Source: Salinispirillum sp049115955
GTDB lineage: Bacteria > Pseudomonadota > Gammaproteobacteria > Pseudomonadales > Natronospirillaceae
Direction of reading: 5' to 3'
Assembly: GCA_049115955.1 (NCBI GenBank)
Contig: JAGDZJ010000015.1
Coordinates: 186,001-250,000 of the forward strand
DNA: 64,000 nucleotides
Each line of letters begins with the position of its first letter. Position 1 is the first letter of the stretch. Shown piece after piece: positions 46,666 through 55,966 of this stretch. Both the position numbers and the translations under genes were made by a program. Below the pieces are notes generated by a model. It saw only the letters and a list, made by a program, of their open reading frames with translations. It did no database searches and was not told the origin of the DNA.

Positions 46666-46693
46666 CGGCCACCGTACGGGAGTGCGGTGGCCG
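46666..46693. terminator. Hairpin between bdhA and aacS
   Basis: CGGCCACCG pairs with CGGTGGCCG around TACGGGAGTG. No good U-run follows on the minus strand, so read-through or processing is likely. Confidence 0.5.
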
Positions 46694-46767
46694 AGATAGC
46701 TGCATGCTGTAAAAATTATTGTGCAGGCTAACAGGACAAGCTTATTGTGCATGGTCGCTGTGCATGC

Positions 46768-47541
46768 TTACTGCGCCGTGTAACCACCGTCCATTACGAC
46801 CGCCTGTCCAGTCACACCGCGGGCACGCCCGCTGGCCAAGAACAGACAGTAATCAGCGATTTCCCGCGCATCCAGCAGACGGCGCTGCGGCACCAGCGGG
46901 TAAATGACTTCTTCTAATACGCGTTCCAGTGGCACGTTGCGCGTTTGCGCCAGGTCTTCGAGCTGGCCGCGCACCAAAGGTGTGTCGACATAACCGGGGC
47001 ACAGCGCATTGACGTTTACACCGAAGGCAGCGCCTTCTAAAGCGGCGACCTTAGTCAGGCCGATCACGCCGTGTTTGGCCGAGTTATAGCCCGCCTTACC
47101 GGCAAACCCGACCAGCCCGTTAATGGACGCCATATTGATGATGCGGCCGCTGCCCTGTTTTTTCATTACAGGAAAAACATGCTTGATCGCCAAGAACGGT
47201 GCAGTGAGCATGATGTCGAGCAGCTTGCGATACATGTCGCTGGGAAATTCTTCCAGCGATGCAACGTGCTGCATGCCAGCGTTGTTGATCAATACGTCCA
47301 AGCCTTGAAAGTGCTCCATCACGCGGTCAATGGCGCCCAGAAAACCGGCCTCGTCAGTGACGTCGCAGGCCACACCCATGCGGTCTTGGCCTTCGCCGCC
47401 TAAGAGGTCTAAGGCGTGCTGCAAGGCTTCTTCGTTGCGATCGAGTATCGCAACTCGAGCGCCTTCTTCAAGGAAGGCGCGGGCTATTTCAAAGCCGATG
47501 CCGCTGGCGGCACCTGTGATGAGTACGCTTTTTCCCATCAT
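46768..47541 (-). CDS. bdhA: 3-hydroxybutyrate dehydrogenase
   Basis: This short-chain dehydrogenase of 257 residues oxidises D-3-hydroxybutyrate to acetoacetate with NAD+. The nucleotide site is TGAASGIGFEIA, the catalytic tetrad includes NMASINGLVGFAGKAGYNSAKHG, and the tail NALCPGYVDTPLV is typical of BdhA. Start ATG at 47541 (or 47538) after AGAGGTAAC. It lies downstream of the TRAP genes in the same direction. Confidence 0.9.
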   Translation of the reverse strand: MMGKSVLITGAASGIGFEIARAFLEEGARVAILDRNEEALQHALDLLGGEGQDRMGVACDVTDEAGFLGAIDRVMEHFQGLDVLINNAGMQHVASLEEFPSDMYRKLLDIMLTAPFLAIKHVFPVMKKQGSGRIINMASINGLVGFAGKAGYNSAKHGVIGLTKVAALEGAAFGVNVNALCPGYVDTPLVRGQLEDLAQTRNVPLERVLEEVIYPLVPQRRLLDAREIADYCLFLASGRARGVTGQAVVMDGGYTAQ

Positions 47542-47679
47542 GGTTTGTTACCTCTGTACCTAAGGTTTTGTATAGGCAACACCGAACCGGCGGCTCCGCT
47601 AGCGGGGCCTGAAACGGGGCTGAGCCCAGTGTCTTTTTTAGTTCAGCGTGCCAATTTATTGTTATTGAGCAGCGCTCTC

Positions 47680-49032
47680 TTACTGCGGGATCATGCCCGG
47701 TAACCACAACACGATGGCCGGAAACAGGATGCATAGAATCAATGCACTCAGTTGCAACAGCACAAAGGGAATAACGGACTTGTAAATGGTGGTGATTGGA
47801 ATTTCACCATTGGTAATACCCTTCAGGTAAAACAGGGCGTAGCCGAAGGGCGGGGTTAAAAAGCTCGTTTGGAGGTTGATCGCCACCAATATTGCGAACC
47901 ACACCAAGAATGCTTGTTGCGATAGGCCCATGCCGAAATCCATCAACGTAATGACGGGCAACAATAAGGGCAGGATGACGTAACTGATCTCTATCCACTC
48001 TAAGAAGAAGCCTAGAATGAAGATCAGCAACATCATCATGATCAGCAGCCCGTAAGGGCCTAAGCCGGTGCTATCGACCAACTCGAGAATCATATAGTCG
48101 CCGCCCAGACGCTTGAATATCGCACTGAAGCAGGCGGCACCCACCACAATGAAAAGAATCATCGCTGTTGTCTTCGAGGTGTCGTAGGTAACGTCACGCA
48201 AGTTCTTGAAGTTGAAGTTACCCCCGATCAACGCCAGGAGCATCGCGCCAGCCGCACCGATAGCAGCCGCTTCGGTCGGCGTGGCAATACCCATCATAAT
48301 GGAGCCAAGTACCGCAACAATTAGCAGTACGGGGCCGACCAGGTCACGCAAGAGCGCGATAGGGAGCGGGGTTGGGTCGTGGTCTAGGGCGTTAGGGTCG
48401 GGCAAAGGCATCCATTCGGGTTTGATTTTGCCAACCAGCAGCAGGTAGCCGATGTAGAGCACCCCCAGCATCAGACCCGGCACCAAGGCGGCTTTGAACA
48501 GCGCACCGACCGACACGTTGAGAATGGAGCCCATTAATACCAACATGATGGACGGCGGAATCAAGATGCCCAGCGTACCGGAAGCCGCCACTATGCCCGT
48601 CGCCATTTCAGGCTTGTAACCTTGTTTGAGCATGATGGGTAAGCCGAGCAAGCCCAGCATGACCACTGAAGCACCGACGATGCCGGTACTGGCCGCCATA
48701 ACGATACCCAGCATGGCGACAGAAATGGCTAAACCGCCGTGCACACGGCCAAACAAGCGTTGCAGGGTCAGCAGCAGGCGTCGCGCGACACCAGATTTCT
48801 CCAGCATCAAGCCCATGAACACGAACAGTGGAATGGCGATATACAGCCAGTTCTCAATCACACCACCAAAGATACGCGAGCCTACAATGCCGATAAAGGG
48901 CATAGGGACTTCACCAATGATAGCGAACAGGATGCCGATACCACCTAACAGGAAGGCAACGGGGTAGCCGGTAAAGATGCCCAACAGCAGCGCCATTACC
49001 ATCAGAAAGGGAAGTAAATATTCACCGAACAT
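47680..49032 (-). CDS. dctM: TRAP transporter large membrane subunit
   Basis: This 450-residue DctM protein has about 12 helices and the family patterns ATGIVAASGTLGILIPPSIMLV and GVATPTEAAAIG-like GIATPTEAAAIGA. It forms the Na+-coupled channel of the importer. ATG 49032 follows GGAG; the frame extends upstream only inside dctQ. It overlaps dctQ by 11 bases. With BdhA and AacS downstream, likely substrates are 3-hydroxybutyrate, acetoacetate or a related acid. Confidence 0.9.
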   Translation of the reverse strand: MFGEYLLPFLMVMALLLGIFTGYPVAFLLGGIGILFAIIGEVPMPFIGIVGSRIFGGVIENWLYIAIPLFVFMGLMLEKSGVARRLLLTLQRLFGRVHGGLAISVAMLGIVMAASTGIVGASVVMLGLLGLPIMLKQGYKPEMATGIVAASGTLGILIPPSIMLVLMGSILNVSVGALFKAALVPGLMLGVLYIGYLLLVGKIKPEWMPLPDPNALDHDPTPLPIALLRDLVGPVLLIVAVLGSIMMGIATPTEAAAIGAAGAMLLALIGGNFNFKNLRDVTYDTSKTTAMILFIVVGAACFSAIFKRLGGDYMILELVDSTGLGPYGLLIMMMLLIFILGFFLEWIEISYVILPLLLPVITLMDFGMGLSQQAFLVWFAILVAINLQTSFLTPPFGYALFYLKGITNGEIPITTIYKSVIPFVLLQLSALILCILFPAIVLWLPGMIPQ

Positions 49033-49633
49033 AGAATTTCTCCTTGTCCATCCGAGCCGGGTCAAGTAACGCGGCAATGGTGGACAGACAGCGAGCGAAG
49101 GCATTCAGCGCCAAGAAGCCTAAAGCAACAGGCAGTGCGCCTTTAATCAAGAAGCGGTGTGTAAGCCCACCATAGTTGGACTGTTCACCGGAAATAAAGC
49201 TCATACGAACCTGTGGCCAGTTCATTTCGGCCACGATCCAGCAAAAAGGAATCAGCAGAGCCAAGTGTCCGATCAAGTCGATCACTAAGCGTGTGCGTGG
49301 CGAAAAACGTTCGTAGATAAAATCGACGCGTACATGACTGTTCGTATGCAACGCATAGGTTGCGCCAAACAACATGAGTATTCCGTAAAGGTGCCACTGC
49401 ATGTCGATCACGCTGTTAATGGTTAGTGCACGCCCGAGCAGAAAGACTCGATCCTGCCAGCGCCCAAGTTCGTTCATGCCAAGCGAATTCATAACAACGG
49501 TGAGCAGTACAACGGCGATGATCGCCAGCACCAGCCAACTGGTGAGGCGACCGACCCAAAGCCCGGCCAAAATGACCGGCCGGGCAATGGAGTCAAGCAC
49601 CGCCGCTACTCGTAAGAGAACGGCGGTTGTCAT
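49022..49633 (-). CDS. dctQ: TRAP transporter small membrane subunit
   Basis: This 203-residue DctQ-type protein with four helices contains the conserved HVRVDFIYERFSPRTRLVIDL segment. It couples the binding protein to DctM. The start overlaps the dctP stop by one base, and its end overlaps dctM, so all three parts are translationally linked. Confidence 0.88.
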   Translation of the reverse strand: MTTAVLLRVAAVLDSIARPVILAGLWVGRLTSWLVLAIIAVVLLTVVMNSLGMNELGRWQDRVFLLGRALTINSVIDMQWHLYGILMLFGATYALHTNSHVRVDFIYERFSPRTRLVIDLIGHLALLIPFCWIVAEMNWPQVRMSFISGEQSNYGGLTHRFLIKGALPVALGFLALNAFARCLSTIAALLDPARMDKEKFYVR

Positions 49634-50676
49634 TATTTAATCTCCTGCAATTCATACCACTGATCGAACATTGCTTTGTGTTCCATCAGAGACTCATAAG
49701 CATCACGGAACCCGGGAGTGTTAGCGAACTCTTCTTCCAGAACAGTCTGCCAACCGGCTTCCAGCTCAGCCATTACATCATCGGAGAAGCGGCGTACTTC
49801 GATATCAGTAGCGGCTTGCATGCGGCTCAATGCATTGATCTGATCAGGAACGGCTTGTGCCATAGACCATTGCAGAGTAGAGCGGCATGCTGTCTCAACT
49901 TGCGCTTGCTGAGTTGCAGTCAAGCCGTTCCAGACATCGTTGTTCATCATCAAAGAGAACCAACTTGCAGACTGGTGCCAGCCAGGGAAGTAGTAGTACT
50001 GCGTGACTTCTTGCAGACCGGTTGATTCATCAACGCTCGGTACTGAGAACTCGGCAGAATCGATACGACCACGTTCCAGTGCCAGATAGATTTCGCCACC
50101 GGGAATCAACTGAGTAGAGGCACCAAACTGGTTCAATACGCGCGCGCCCAAGCCCGAAATACGCATACGCAGACCGTCAAAGTCTTCGATGTTGTCGATA
50201 GGCTTGTTGTAGAAACCACCGGTTTCTTGTGGTGAGATGAAGCACGCCAGTACTTTTACATTGTATGGGTCGTATGCTTCTTGCAAGTACTTGGTGCCGT
50301 CACCTGACCACATCCATGAAGCGAACACTTCAGCAGAAGGACCAAATGGCAAAGCACCATACATGTTGACCAGTGGCACAGTGCCGGCCCAGTAGCCAAT
50401 CCAGTCCCATCCCGCATCTACAGCACCAGTTGAAACGGCGTTGAATACTTCGAAGGGTGGCACCAAGTCGCCTGGCTCATAGACACGCATGTCGATTGCA
50501 CCGTCAGTGATGGTGCGCAGCTCGTCGGCAAGATGCACAGCACCTTGACCCAAGAACATGTTGGTGCCGAAGACACTGGCGACGTCCATACGCTTAGTCT
50601 GCGCCATTGCGACAGAGGCGCAGACGGACAGTGCCGCAGCGGAAGCAAAGGCAAGCGCGAGAGGCTTGATTTTCAT
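49633..50676 (-). CDS. dctP: TRAP transporter periplasmic binding protein
   Basis: This 347-residue binding protein has a signal peptide ending SVAMA near residue 25. It belongs to the DctP group with GGEIYLALERGRIDSAEFSVPSVDESTGLQEV, where the conserved arginine that binds the carboxylate of the ligand is expected near GLRMRISG. AGGAGAACACCT supplies a good ribosome binding site. A sigma-54-like promoter is proposed at 50813-50828. Confidence 0.9.
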   Translation of the reverse strand: MKIKPLALAFASAAALSVCASVAMAQTKRMDVASVFGTNMFLGQGAVHLADELRTITDGAIDMRVYEPGDLVPPFEVFNAVSTGAVDAGWDWIGYWAGTVPLVNMYGALPFGPSAEVFASWMWSGDGTKYLQEAYDPYNVKVLACFISPQETGGFYNKPIDNIEDFDGLRMRISGLGARVLNQFGASTQLIPGGEIYLALERGRIDSAEFSVPSVDESTGLQEVTQYYYFPGWHQSASWFSLMMNNDVWNGLTATQQAQVETACRSTLQWSMAQAVPDQINALSRMQAATDIEVRRFSDDVMAELEAGWQTVLEEEFANTPGFRDAYESLMEHKAMFDQWYELQEIK

Positions 50677-50812
50677 AGGTGTTCTCCTGATTTTGAATCA
50701 TTGTTGTTGTACTTGTAGTCAATATCTACTTCGGAGGGTCCAGGCTGCCTTCTATTATCGTTATCGGGGCAGGTGTTTACACGCAGGGTGTAGGACCACT
50801 GCAGAGGGTATT

Positions 50813-50828
50813 ATCAAGAAGGGTGCCA
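50813..50828 (-). promoter_or_regulatory. Candidate sigma-54 promoter of the TRAP-bdhA-aacS genes
   Basis: On the minus strand TGGCACCCTTCTTGAT matches TGGCAC-N5-TTGCW except that the conserved C at -12 is A. It lies about 137 bases before dctP and downstream of two operator-like dyads, in the 361-base gap 50677-51037 next to a sigma-54 activator gene. Confidence 0.5.
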
Positions 50829-50917
50829 TGTTTTATAAATACTATTAAAAACAATAGGTTATGGTATTTTTGTTGATTTTTCGAGCGTTCCTGGTAGGTC
50901 GGAGTGATGCGGAATAG

Positions 50918-50931
50918 TCCGGAAACCCGGA
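50918..50931. promoter_or_regulatory. Candidate enhancer-binding-protein site 1
   Basis: TCCGGAAACCCGGA (reverse TCCGGGTTTCCGGA) is an inverted repeat. It resembles sites at 50991-51004 and 52468-52481. Confidence 0.55.
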
Positions 50932-50990
50932 AAAACGTAAGGATAATGAAGGAAATAGGGGCTGTGCTCGTTCCGAAAAAAAAGACACTG

Positions 50991-51004
50991 TCCGAAATTT
51001 CGGA
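50991..51004. promoter_or_regulatory. Candidate enhancer-binding-protein site 2
   Basis: TCCGAAATTTCGGA is a perfect 14-bp palindrome. Its centre is 73 bases, about seven helical turns, from site 1. Confidence 0.55.
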
Positions 51005-51037
51005 AATAAAGGGCTTCGATTGAAGGCTTGAGAAGTT

Positions 51038-52426
51038 TTACAGCCCGAAGCGCGCTAATTTCTCATACAAAGTCGACTTCGAGATACCCAAATACTTCGC
51101 AGTACGCAAGCGATTGTCACCGCAGGTGGCTAGGGCTTCGCGCAGAATCATCCTCTCGGCGCTGGCCAGACGCTCTTTCAGCGTCCCACCCGTAATCACA
51201 TCCTGCGCGCGCGCGCCGGCGATGTTTTCGGGCAATGCCTGCAAGGAAATCTTACGACCTTGACTCATATAGAAGGTTGCTTCTAAGACGTTTTCCAATT
51301 CACGAATGTTACCCGGCCAACTGTATTCCAGCAGGCTGGTGAGCGCTTGCGCGGTCAACTTGGGCGTACGGCGGCCGGTGCGACGGGCCAAACGGCTCAG
51401 GAAGTGCTCAGTCAGTGCAGGAATGTCTTCGGGGCGTTCACGCAACGGCGGTAAGTTCAGGGGAACCACATTAACGCGGTAATAGAGGTCTTCGCGGAAT
51501 TCGCCCGCTGCAATCAGCTCCTCCAGTGGCTGGTGCGTGGCCGCGACCAAGCGAATGTTCACGGGCACAAGGCGTGTCGCCCCGACGGCTTCCACTTCGC
51601 GGTCTTGCAGCACGCGCAGCAGTTTAGCCTGCATCGACAGGGGCATGTCGCCCACTTCGTCTAAAAACAACGTGCCGCCGTCGGCCAGTTGGAACTTGCC
51701 CGGCTTGCCGCCTTTGTGCGCGCCGGTAAAGGCACCGTCTTCGTAACCAAACAGCTCGGCTTCTAGCAGATTTTCTGGAATGGCCGCGCAATTGACCTTA
51801 ATAAAAGGGCCGTCAGCACGTTCCGACAGTTGGTGAATGGCGTGCGCATACAGTTCCTTACCGGTACCAGACTCGCCACGAATCAGCACCGAGACATCGC
51901 CCGAAGCGACCTTCTTCACTTTTTCGTTCAGCGCATGAATGGCTGGGCTGCGACCGATGATGTCATTGAGGCGGAAGTGCGCGCCAGTATCGGGCCCGGT
52001 GCTGTCTTTTTGACCTTGGTGATAATAGTCGCGCTCGGCGATCAATGCTTTGATCTGGCTGTTGATCTGCTTCCATTCGTGGGTGTCGTGGAACAGCACG
52101 GTGCCTACGGCGCCTACGACTTTACCGCTTTCCACAATGGGGTAGCGATTGGCAATCATGTAGTTGCCGCGTATTTCCTGCAGCGAGGTACGCTCCGGTT
52201 TGCCTGTGCTGACCGCTAAATGCATGCGGGTATTTTCGATCACGTCGGTGACTGGTTTGCCGGTGATTTCGTCGCGATTCACGCCAATAAACTGCGCGTA
52301 GGGCCGATTCATAAAGAGAATACGCGCCTCGTCGTCCACGATCACAATCCATTCTTCCATGGCGTCGAATGCAGCTGCGTAGCTCTCTATGGATTGCGAC
52401 AGTTTATTGATGGGTGCGTGGTTCAC
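51038..52426 (-). CDS. Sigma-54-dependent transcriptional activator (PAS-AAA-Fis)
   Basis: This 462-residue enhancer-binding protein has an N-terminal PAS domain (about 15-110), a central AAA+ domain (about 150-385) with Walker A GESGTGKE, the sigma-54 contact loop GAFTGA, and Walker B GGTLFLDEVGDM, and a C-terminal Fis-type helix-turn-helix (LREALATCGDNRLRTAKYLGISKSTLYEKL). Everything needed for activation is intact. The same layout is known for HbcR-type regulators of 3-hydroxybutyrate use in Pseudomonas; that assignment is by analogy. It presumably drives the TRAP-bdhA-aacS-thiolase genes. Confidence 0.88.
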   Translation of the reverse strand: MNHAPINKLSQSIESYAAAFDAMEEWIVIVDDEARILFMNRPYAQFIGVNRDEITGKPVTDVIENTRMHLAVSTGKPERTSLQEIRGNYMIANRYPIVESGKVVGAVGTVLFHDTHEWKQINSQIKALIAERDYYHQGQKDSTGPDTGAHFRLNDIIGRSPAIHALNEKVKKVASGDVSVLIRGESGTGKELYAHAIHQLSERADGPFIKVNCAAIPENLLEAELFGYEDGAFTGAHKGGKPGKFQLADGGTLFLDEVGDMPLSMQAKLLRVLQDREVEAVGATRLVPVNIRLVAATHQPLEELIAAGEFREDLYYRVNVVPLNLPPLRERPEDIPALTEHFLSRLARRTGRRTPKLTAQALTSLLEYSWPGNIRELENVLEATFYMSQGRKISLQALPENIAGARAQDVITGGTLKERLASAERMILREALATCGDNRLRTAKYLGISKSTLYEKLARFGL

Positions 52427-52467
52427 AGACGACTCCGGAGAACGGTTTCGCCGAATAATGCCAGTTT

Positions 52468-52481
52468 TCCGAGTTTCTGGA
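52468..52481. promoter_or_regulatory. Candidate autoregulatory site upstream of the sigma-54 activator gene
   Basis: TCCGAGTTTCTGGA matches 12 of 14 positions of site 1 in reverse (TCCGGGTTTCCGGA). It lies 42 bases before the regulator start codon in the divergent gap 52427-52757, where no other gene or repeat is seen. Confidence 0.5.
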
Positions 52482-52757
52482 TAGTGTCCTGATCTTCGGA
52501 ATAGGTCGTATCCCTAGCGTTCGTGGGGTGGCGGCGAGTCAGTCCGGCTTTCCGGATGTTTTGGCTCAACGCGGTAGGATCTGGAGTGGATAATTCGGCT
52601 AGAAATTCCTATAAGTAATTGATTATAAACAATAAAGATAGAATGGAACGGATATTGAATAGACAATCGATTACAACAATAGCGTGGTAAGTCGTCGCAC
52701 AAAAGACGCCTCCAACCACCCATTCCGTCAAGATACAACGACAACAAAAAAGGCATT

Positions 52758-54617
52758 ATGATGAAATGGCACCTTACCTTCCAGCAAAGTCTCTGGGGCT
52801 TGCTGGCACTTGTCATATTGGGTATGGCAACGTTAATGACCATTGGTATGCGCGGTCTGCACCAGCAAAACCAAGCGTTCGCCGAAGTCGGCAACACCGC
52901 CGATCAAGCGCTCGATTTGTTGGCGCTGGAAGCGGAGATACTCCAGCTCGAGCTGGTGCGGCGTGATTTGAGTACAGACGAACTAGAGGAATTTAATGCC
53001 CGTTTAGCCGCATTGCCAACCAGTATTGATGACACCTTGGCGTCTGTTTCCTTGGATACCGCCGACCTGGCGCAAATCGCCGATCGCTTTATGGCGTCGT
53101 TTGCTACCACCTTGAATGACCAAATTGCCATGGGCTTGTCCTCCACTGAGGGCCAGCAAGGGGCGTTGGCGGTGAGCGCTGCCGTGCTGTCCTATGAACT
53201 AGAGGGTCTGGGTGCATTGGTGTCCCGATTTAACGATGTCCGTTCCGTAGAAAAGGACTTCGTGATTGAGCCCGGTGCCGAAACAATAGAGCAATGGCGC
53301 ACGGCCATAAGCGAATTCGCGGCTAACTTGGAGCGCATTGGCTTCGATGACGAGTTCGGAGAGTTTTTTGCAGATTACCAAACGGCCGCTACGGCGTTGA
53401 TCGCCGGGCGGTTAGCGCTTGATCAATCGACGGCGGAACTGTTCGCCGTCAGCAATCAATTGATTACGGCGCTGACGACATTGGCTCGGCGTACGGCCGG
53501 TGAACAACTGCAGTTAGCACAGGCGCAGGCGCGGGCTCAGGTCGGTATTCAGCAGTTCAGCATGGTGTTGACCGGCGTTGTGGTTGCTGTGCTCCTCGCA
53601 GGTGTGATCTTGTTGCTCAGTCGGCGGCTGCAGCGCCGCATCAATGCCTTGCTGGCGTTCTTGAACAGCGTGGCGTCGGGCGATTTGCGCGAGCGTATGC
53701 CGGTGGCGCGTCATGATGATGAGTTGGGTGCGCTTGCTCGCGGTATCAATCACATGGTCGAGGCGTTGTCCGGGCTGGTGGTGGGCTTGCAGAGTTCCAA
53801 TCAACAGTTGCAGCGCATGGCCTCAATGATGGAAGAGCACATTGCCGGTATTAAGTCCGCCGGCGAGTCCTTGCATGAGCGCAGTGATGCCTTGGCGTCG
53901 GCGATGGAGGAAGTCAGCGCCACGACGGATCAGGTCGCTAAATCAGCTGCTCTGGTGGATGAATCAACACGCGGTGCCGCCGAGGCAGCCACACAGGGCG
54001 GGCAAGTCATCGGGCAAGCCATTGATGCAATGCAGGACATCGCCGATACCGTTGCGAACATTGACCAGCGCGCCGGACATTTGGGCGAGCACTCGGAGAA
54101 AATCGGTGCCGTGCTGGAGTTGATTAATGGTATCGCCGAAAAAACCAGTTTGCTGGCCTTGAACGCTGCCATAGAGTCGGCGCGCGTGGGCGAAGCGGGG
54201 CGTGGCTTTGCCGTAGTGGCCGACGAAGTGCGGGCGCTGGCCGAACAAACGGCTGGGGCGACGGGTGATATCGGTCAGCGCATTGCTGGTATTCAAACCG
54301 ACACGCGAGCCACCATTGAAGCGGTTAAAAACGCCCGTGGTAAAGTGGAACTGGGCAGCAAGCTCGGCAGTGAAGCGCTGGTGGCCGTGGATGGCATTCG
54401 TACCACCAGTGGCGAGTCCTCCAAGCGGATGGATGAAGTGCGCGTAGCCGTAGACGAAGTAGCGACCACGACCAGCACCATGGCGCAAGACATGGATCAA
54501 ATAGCGGCCTTGGTAAACGAACAGCAATCACGCGTAGTCGAGTTGCTGGCCGTTACCAAGGATGTGCATGCGGAGGCGCATGGACTAGCCGACGGTGTCA
54601 GCCAATTTAAGGTGTAA
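52758..54617 (+). CDS. Methyl-accepting chemotaxis protein
   Basis: This 619-residue chemoreceptor has membrane helices at about 10-30 and 270-292, a periplasmic sensor of about 240 residues that is helical and has no obvious named fold, a HAMP domain (about 293-345), and a cytoplasmic hairpin with KTSLLALNAAIESARVGEAGRG FAVVADEVRALAEQT in the signalling tip (shown in two parts). No C-terminal CheR-docking pentapeptide is visible. The ligand is unknown. It is followed by family A repeat A4. Confidence 0.92.
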   Translation: MMKWHLTFQQSLWGLLALVILGMATLMTIGMRGLHQQNQAFAEVGNTADQALDLLALEAEILQLELVRRDLSTDELEEFNARLAALPTSIDDTLASVSLDTADLAQIADRFMASFATTLNDQIAMGLSSTEGQQGALAVSAAVLSYELEGLGALVSRFNDVRSVEKDFVIEPGAETIEQWRTAISEFAANLERIGFDDEFGEFFADYQTAATALIAGRLALDQSTAELFAVSNQLITALTTLARRTAGEQLQLAQAQARAQVGIQQFSMVLTGVVVAVLLAGVILLLSRRLQRRINALLAFLNSVASGDLRERMPVARHDDELGALARGINHMVEALSGLVVGLQSSNQQLQRMASMMEEHIAGIKSAGESLHERSDALASAMEEVSATTDQVAKSAALVDESTRGAAEAATQGGQVIGQAIDAMQDIADTVANIDQRAGHLGEHSEKIGAVLELINGIAEKTSLLALNAAIESARVGEAGRGFAVVADEVRALAEQTAGATGDIGQRIAGIQTDTRATIEAVKNARGKVELGSKLGSEALVAVDGIRTTSGESSKRMDEVRVAVDEVATTTSTMAQDMDQIAALVNEQQSRVVELLAVTKDVHAEAHGLADGVSQFKV

Positions 54618-54659
54618 AAACTATTTCTTTCGCACTTTGAGTCCAGATCAGTGCCTATT

Positions 54660-54851
54660 GGGAGCGTCTAAAAACCTCAGAGGCGAAAAGCTGGCTAGGC
54701 AAAAATGTCCGAGAAAGCGCAGTTTACTGTACGTAAATATTCGCTGCGCTCCCCTCCGGGCCGACCCATGGTCGTTCTGGCAAGCCAGTGAGCATTTTGA
54801 GGCCATTTTTAACAACGCCAGCTTGAGAAAAGGAGGTTTTTAGATGCTCCC
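54660..54851 (+). repeat. Family A palindromic repeat, copy A4 (longest)
   Basis: Starts GGGAGCGTCTAAAAACC and ends GGTTTTTAGATGCTCCC, with GAGGCGAAAAGCTGGCTAGG and TTTTTAACAACGCCAGCTTG inside, and a central insertion of about 60 bases with GCGCTCCCCTCCGGGCC. It is flanked on both sides by TATT, a possible 4-bp target duplication. The last base is in the stop codon of the IMPase-family gene. Confidence 0.85.
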
Positions 54852-55645
54852 TATTGCTCAGCCAGTAAGGTCTGCAACTCATCGAACAGAAACGGATTGG
54901 TCACCAGCAGGTTTTCCGATGCCATGCTGGTGGGCAAGCCGTTCAGCGGCGGCCAAATATGGCCATAGTGCGCACCCGCTTCGGTGGCGACTAATTGCGC
55001 GGCGGCGCAGTCCCACAAACTGACGGTTTCGTAATAGGCCGATAGACGCCCGCACGCAACCCAGCAGATGTCCAGCGCCGCCGAGCCATTACGACGGATG
55101 TCGGCACAGTTGCGCAGTACCGTTTCCAGGCGCGCGAGCAGCAGCGGCAGTTCCGGCACTTTGTCGTACGGGAAGCCCGTGCCCACCACGGCGTTCTTCA
55201 TAACCGCGACCTTGTTGGGTTGTATCGGCTGACCGTTCAGCCACGCCCCTTTGCTCCGTTCGGCGGTGAATGTCTCTTGCTGAAAGGGTGCATGCACCAC
55301 ACCCAATTGCGGCACGCCGTGCTCGTAAAATGCAATGGATACCGCCACATGGCTATGTCCGTGGGCGTAATTCACCGTGCCGTCGATGGGGTCAATGATC
55401 CACAGCGGGCCTTGCAAGTCAGCGATGTCTTGCAACTTGCTGGCGCTTTCTTCGGCTAATATCTGATGCGTTGGGAACTGCTGGCGAATGTGGTCTGTAA
55501 TGAGCTTGTCGGCGGCTACATCGGCGTTAGTGACCAGCTCATTGCCAGGTTTATAATCCAACACCAGTCGGCCGCCGCGTAAGCGTGCAATCAGTTCGCC
55601 CGCCTCGGTGGCCCATTCGGTCAGAAGATCTAAAGTCGGTCGCAT
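54851..55645 (-). CDS. Inositol monophosphatase family protein
   Basis: This 264-residue Mg2+-dependent phosphatase has the metal motifs AEESAS, WIIDPIDGTVNYAHG and SLWDCAAAQLVATEAGA, all intact. Substrates in the family include inositol phosphates and 3'-phosphoadenosine 5'-phosphate; which one applies is unclear. It is not SuhB by context. It is divergent from carA. Confidence 0.87.
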   Translation of the reverse strand: MRPTLDLLTEWATEAGELIARLRGGRLVLDYKPGNELVTNADVAADKLITDHIRQQFPTHQILAEESASKLQDIADLQGPLWIIDPIDGTVNYAHGHSHVAVSIAFYEHGVPQLGVVHAPFQQETFTAERSKGAWLNGQPIQPNKVAVMKNAVVGTGFPYDKVPELPLLLARLETVLRNCADIRRNGSAALDICWVACGRLSAYYETVSLWDCAAAQLVATEAGAHYGHIWPPLNGLPTSMASENLLVTNPFLFDELQTLLAEQ

Positions 55646-55793
55646 GTGAACTCCTCAGTTGCTCTAGCTGTGTGCTTGCTTACGGTACGCAATCTTTGCC
55701 TTTATGGGCTCGTAAGGCGTAGACAAAACCCCCTAATTCCCATAGAATTCAGGGAATTTGCCTGCGGGACGGCAGGGCGAAAAAATGTATTCG

Positions 55794-55827
55794 AGCGAGG
55801 TGAGCTTCATGTTCATCTCGCTTTTTT
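55794..55827 (+). terminator. Rho-independent terminator in the carA leader
   Basis: AGCGAGGTGA pairs with TCATCTCGCT, followed by TTTTTT. No plus-strand gene ends nearby, so it lies in the region 55646-55966 upstream of carA and may be an attenuator. A small frame starting at ATG 55785 crosses it. Nothing else is recognised in this 321-base gap. Confidence 0.65.
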
Positions 55828-55966
55828 ACAACCATTTGGCAGTCAATCTAAGCATATCGCTGCATGATGTCGATAGATAGCAACAACTGCCAGCAAAATA
55901 TGGTGTTCGTTCTGGGGTCTCCGAGCAAGCGTTTCGATTGAACAGTTACTGGGTGAGGACCTTACT

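Noticed and set aside
47640..47660. TGGCACG upstream of bdhA as a sigma-54 promoter
   Set aside because: The -24 element is good on the minus strand, but ACTAA stands where TTGCW should be, so the GG-N10-GC rule fails.
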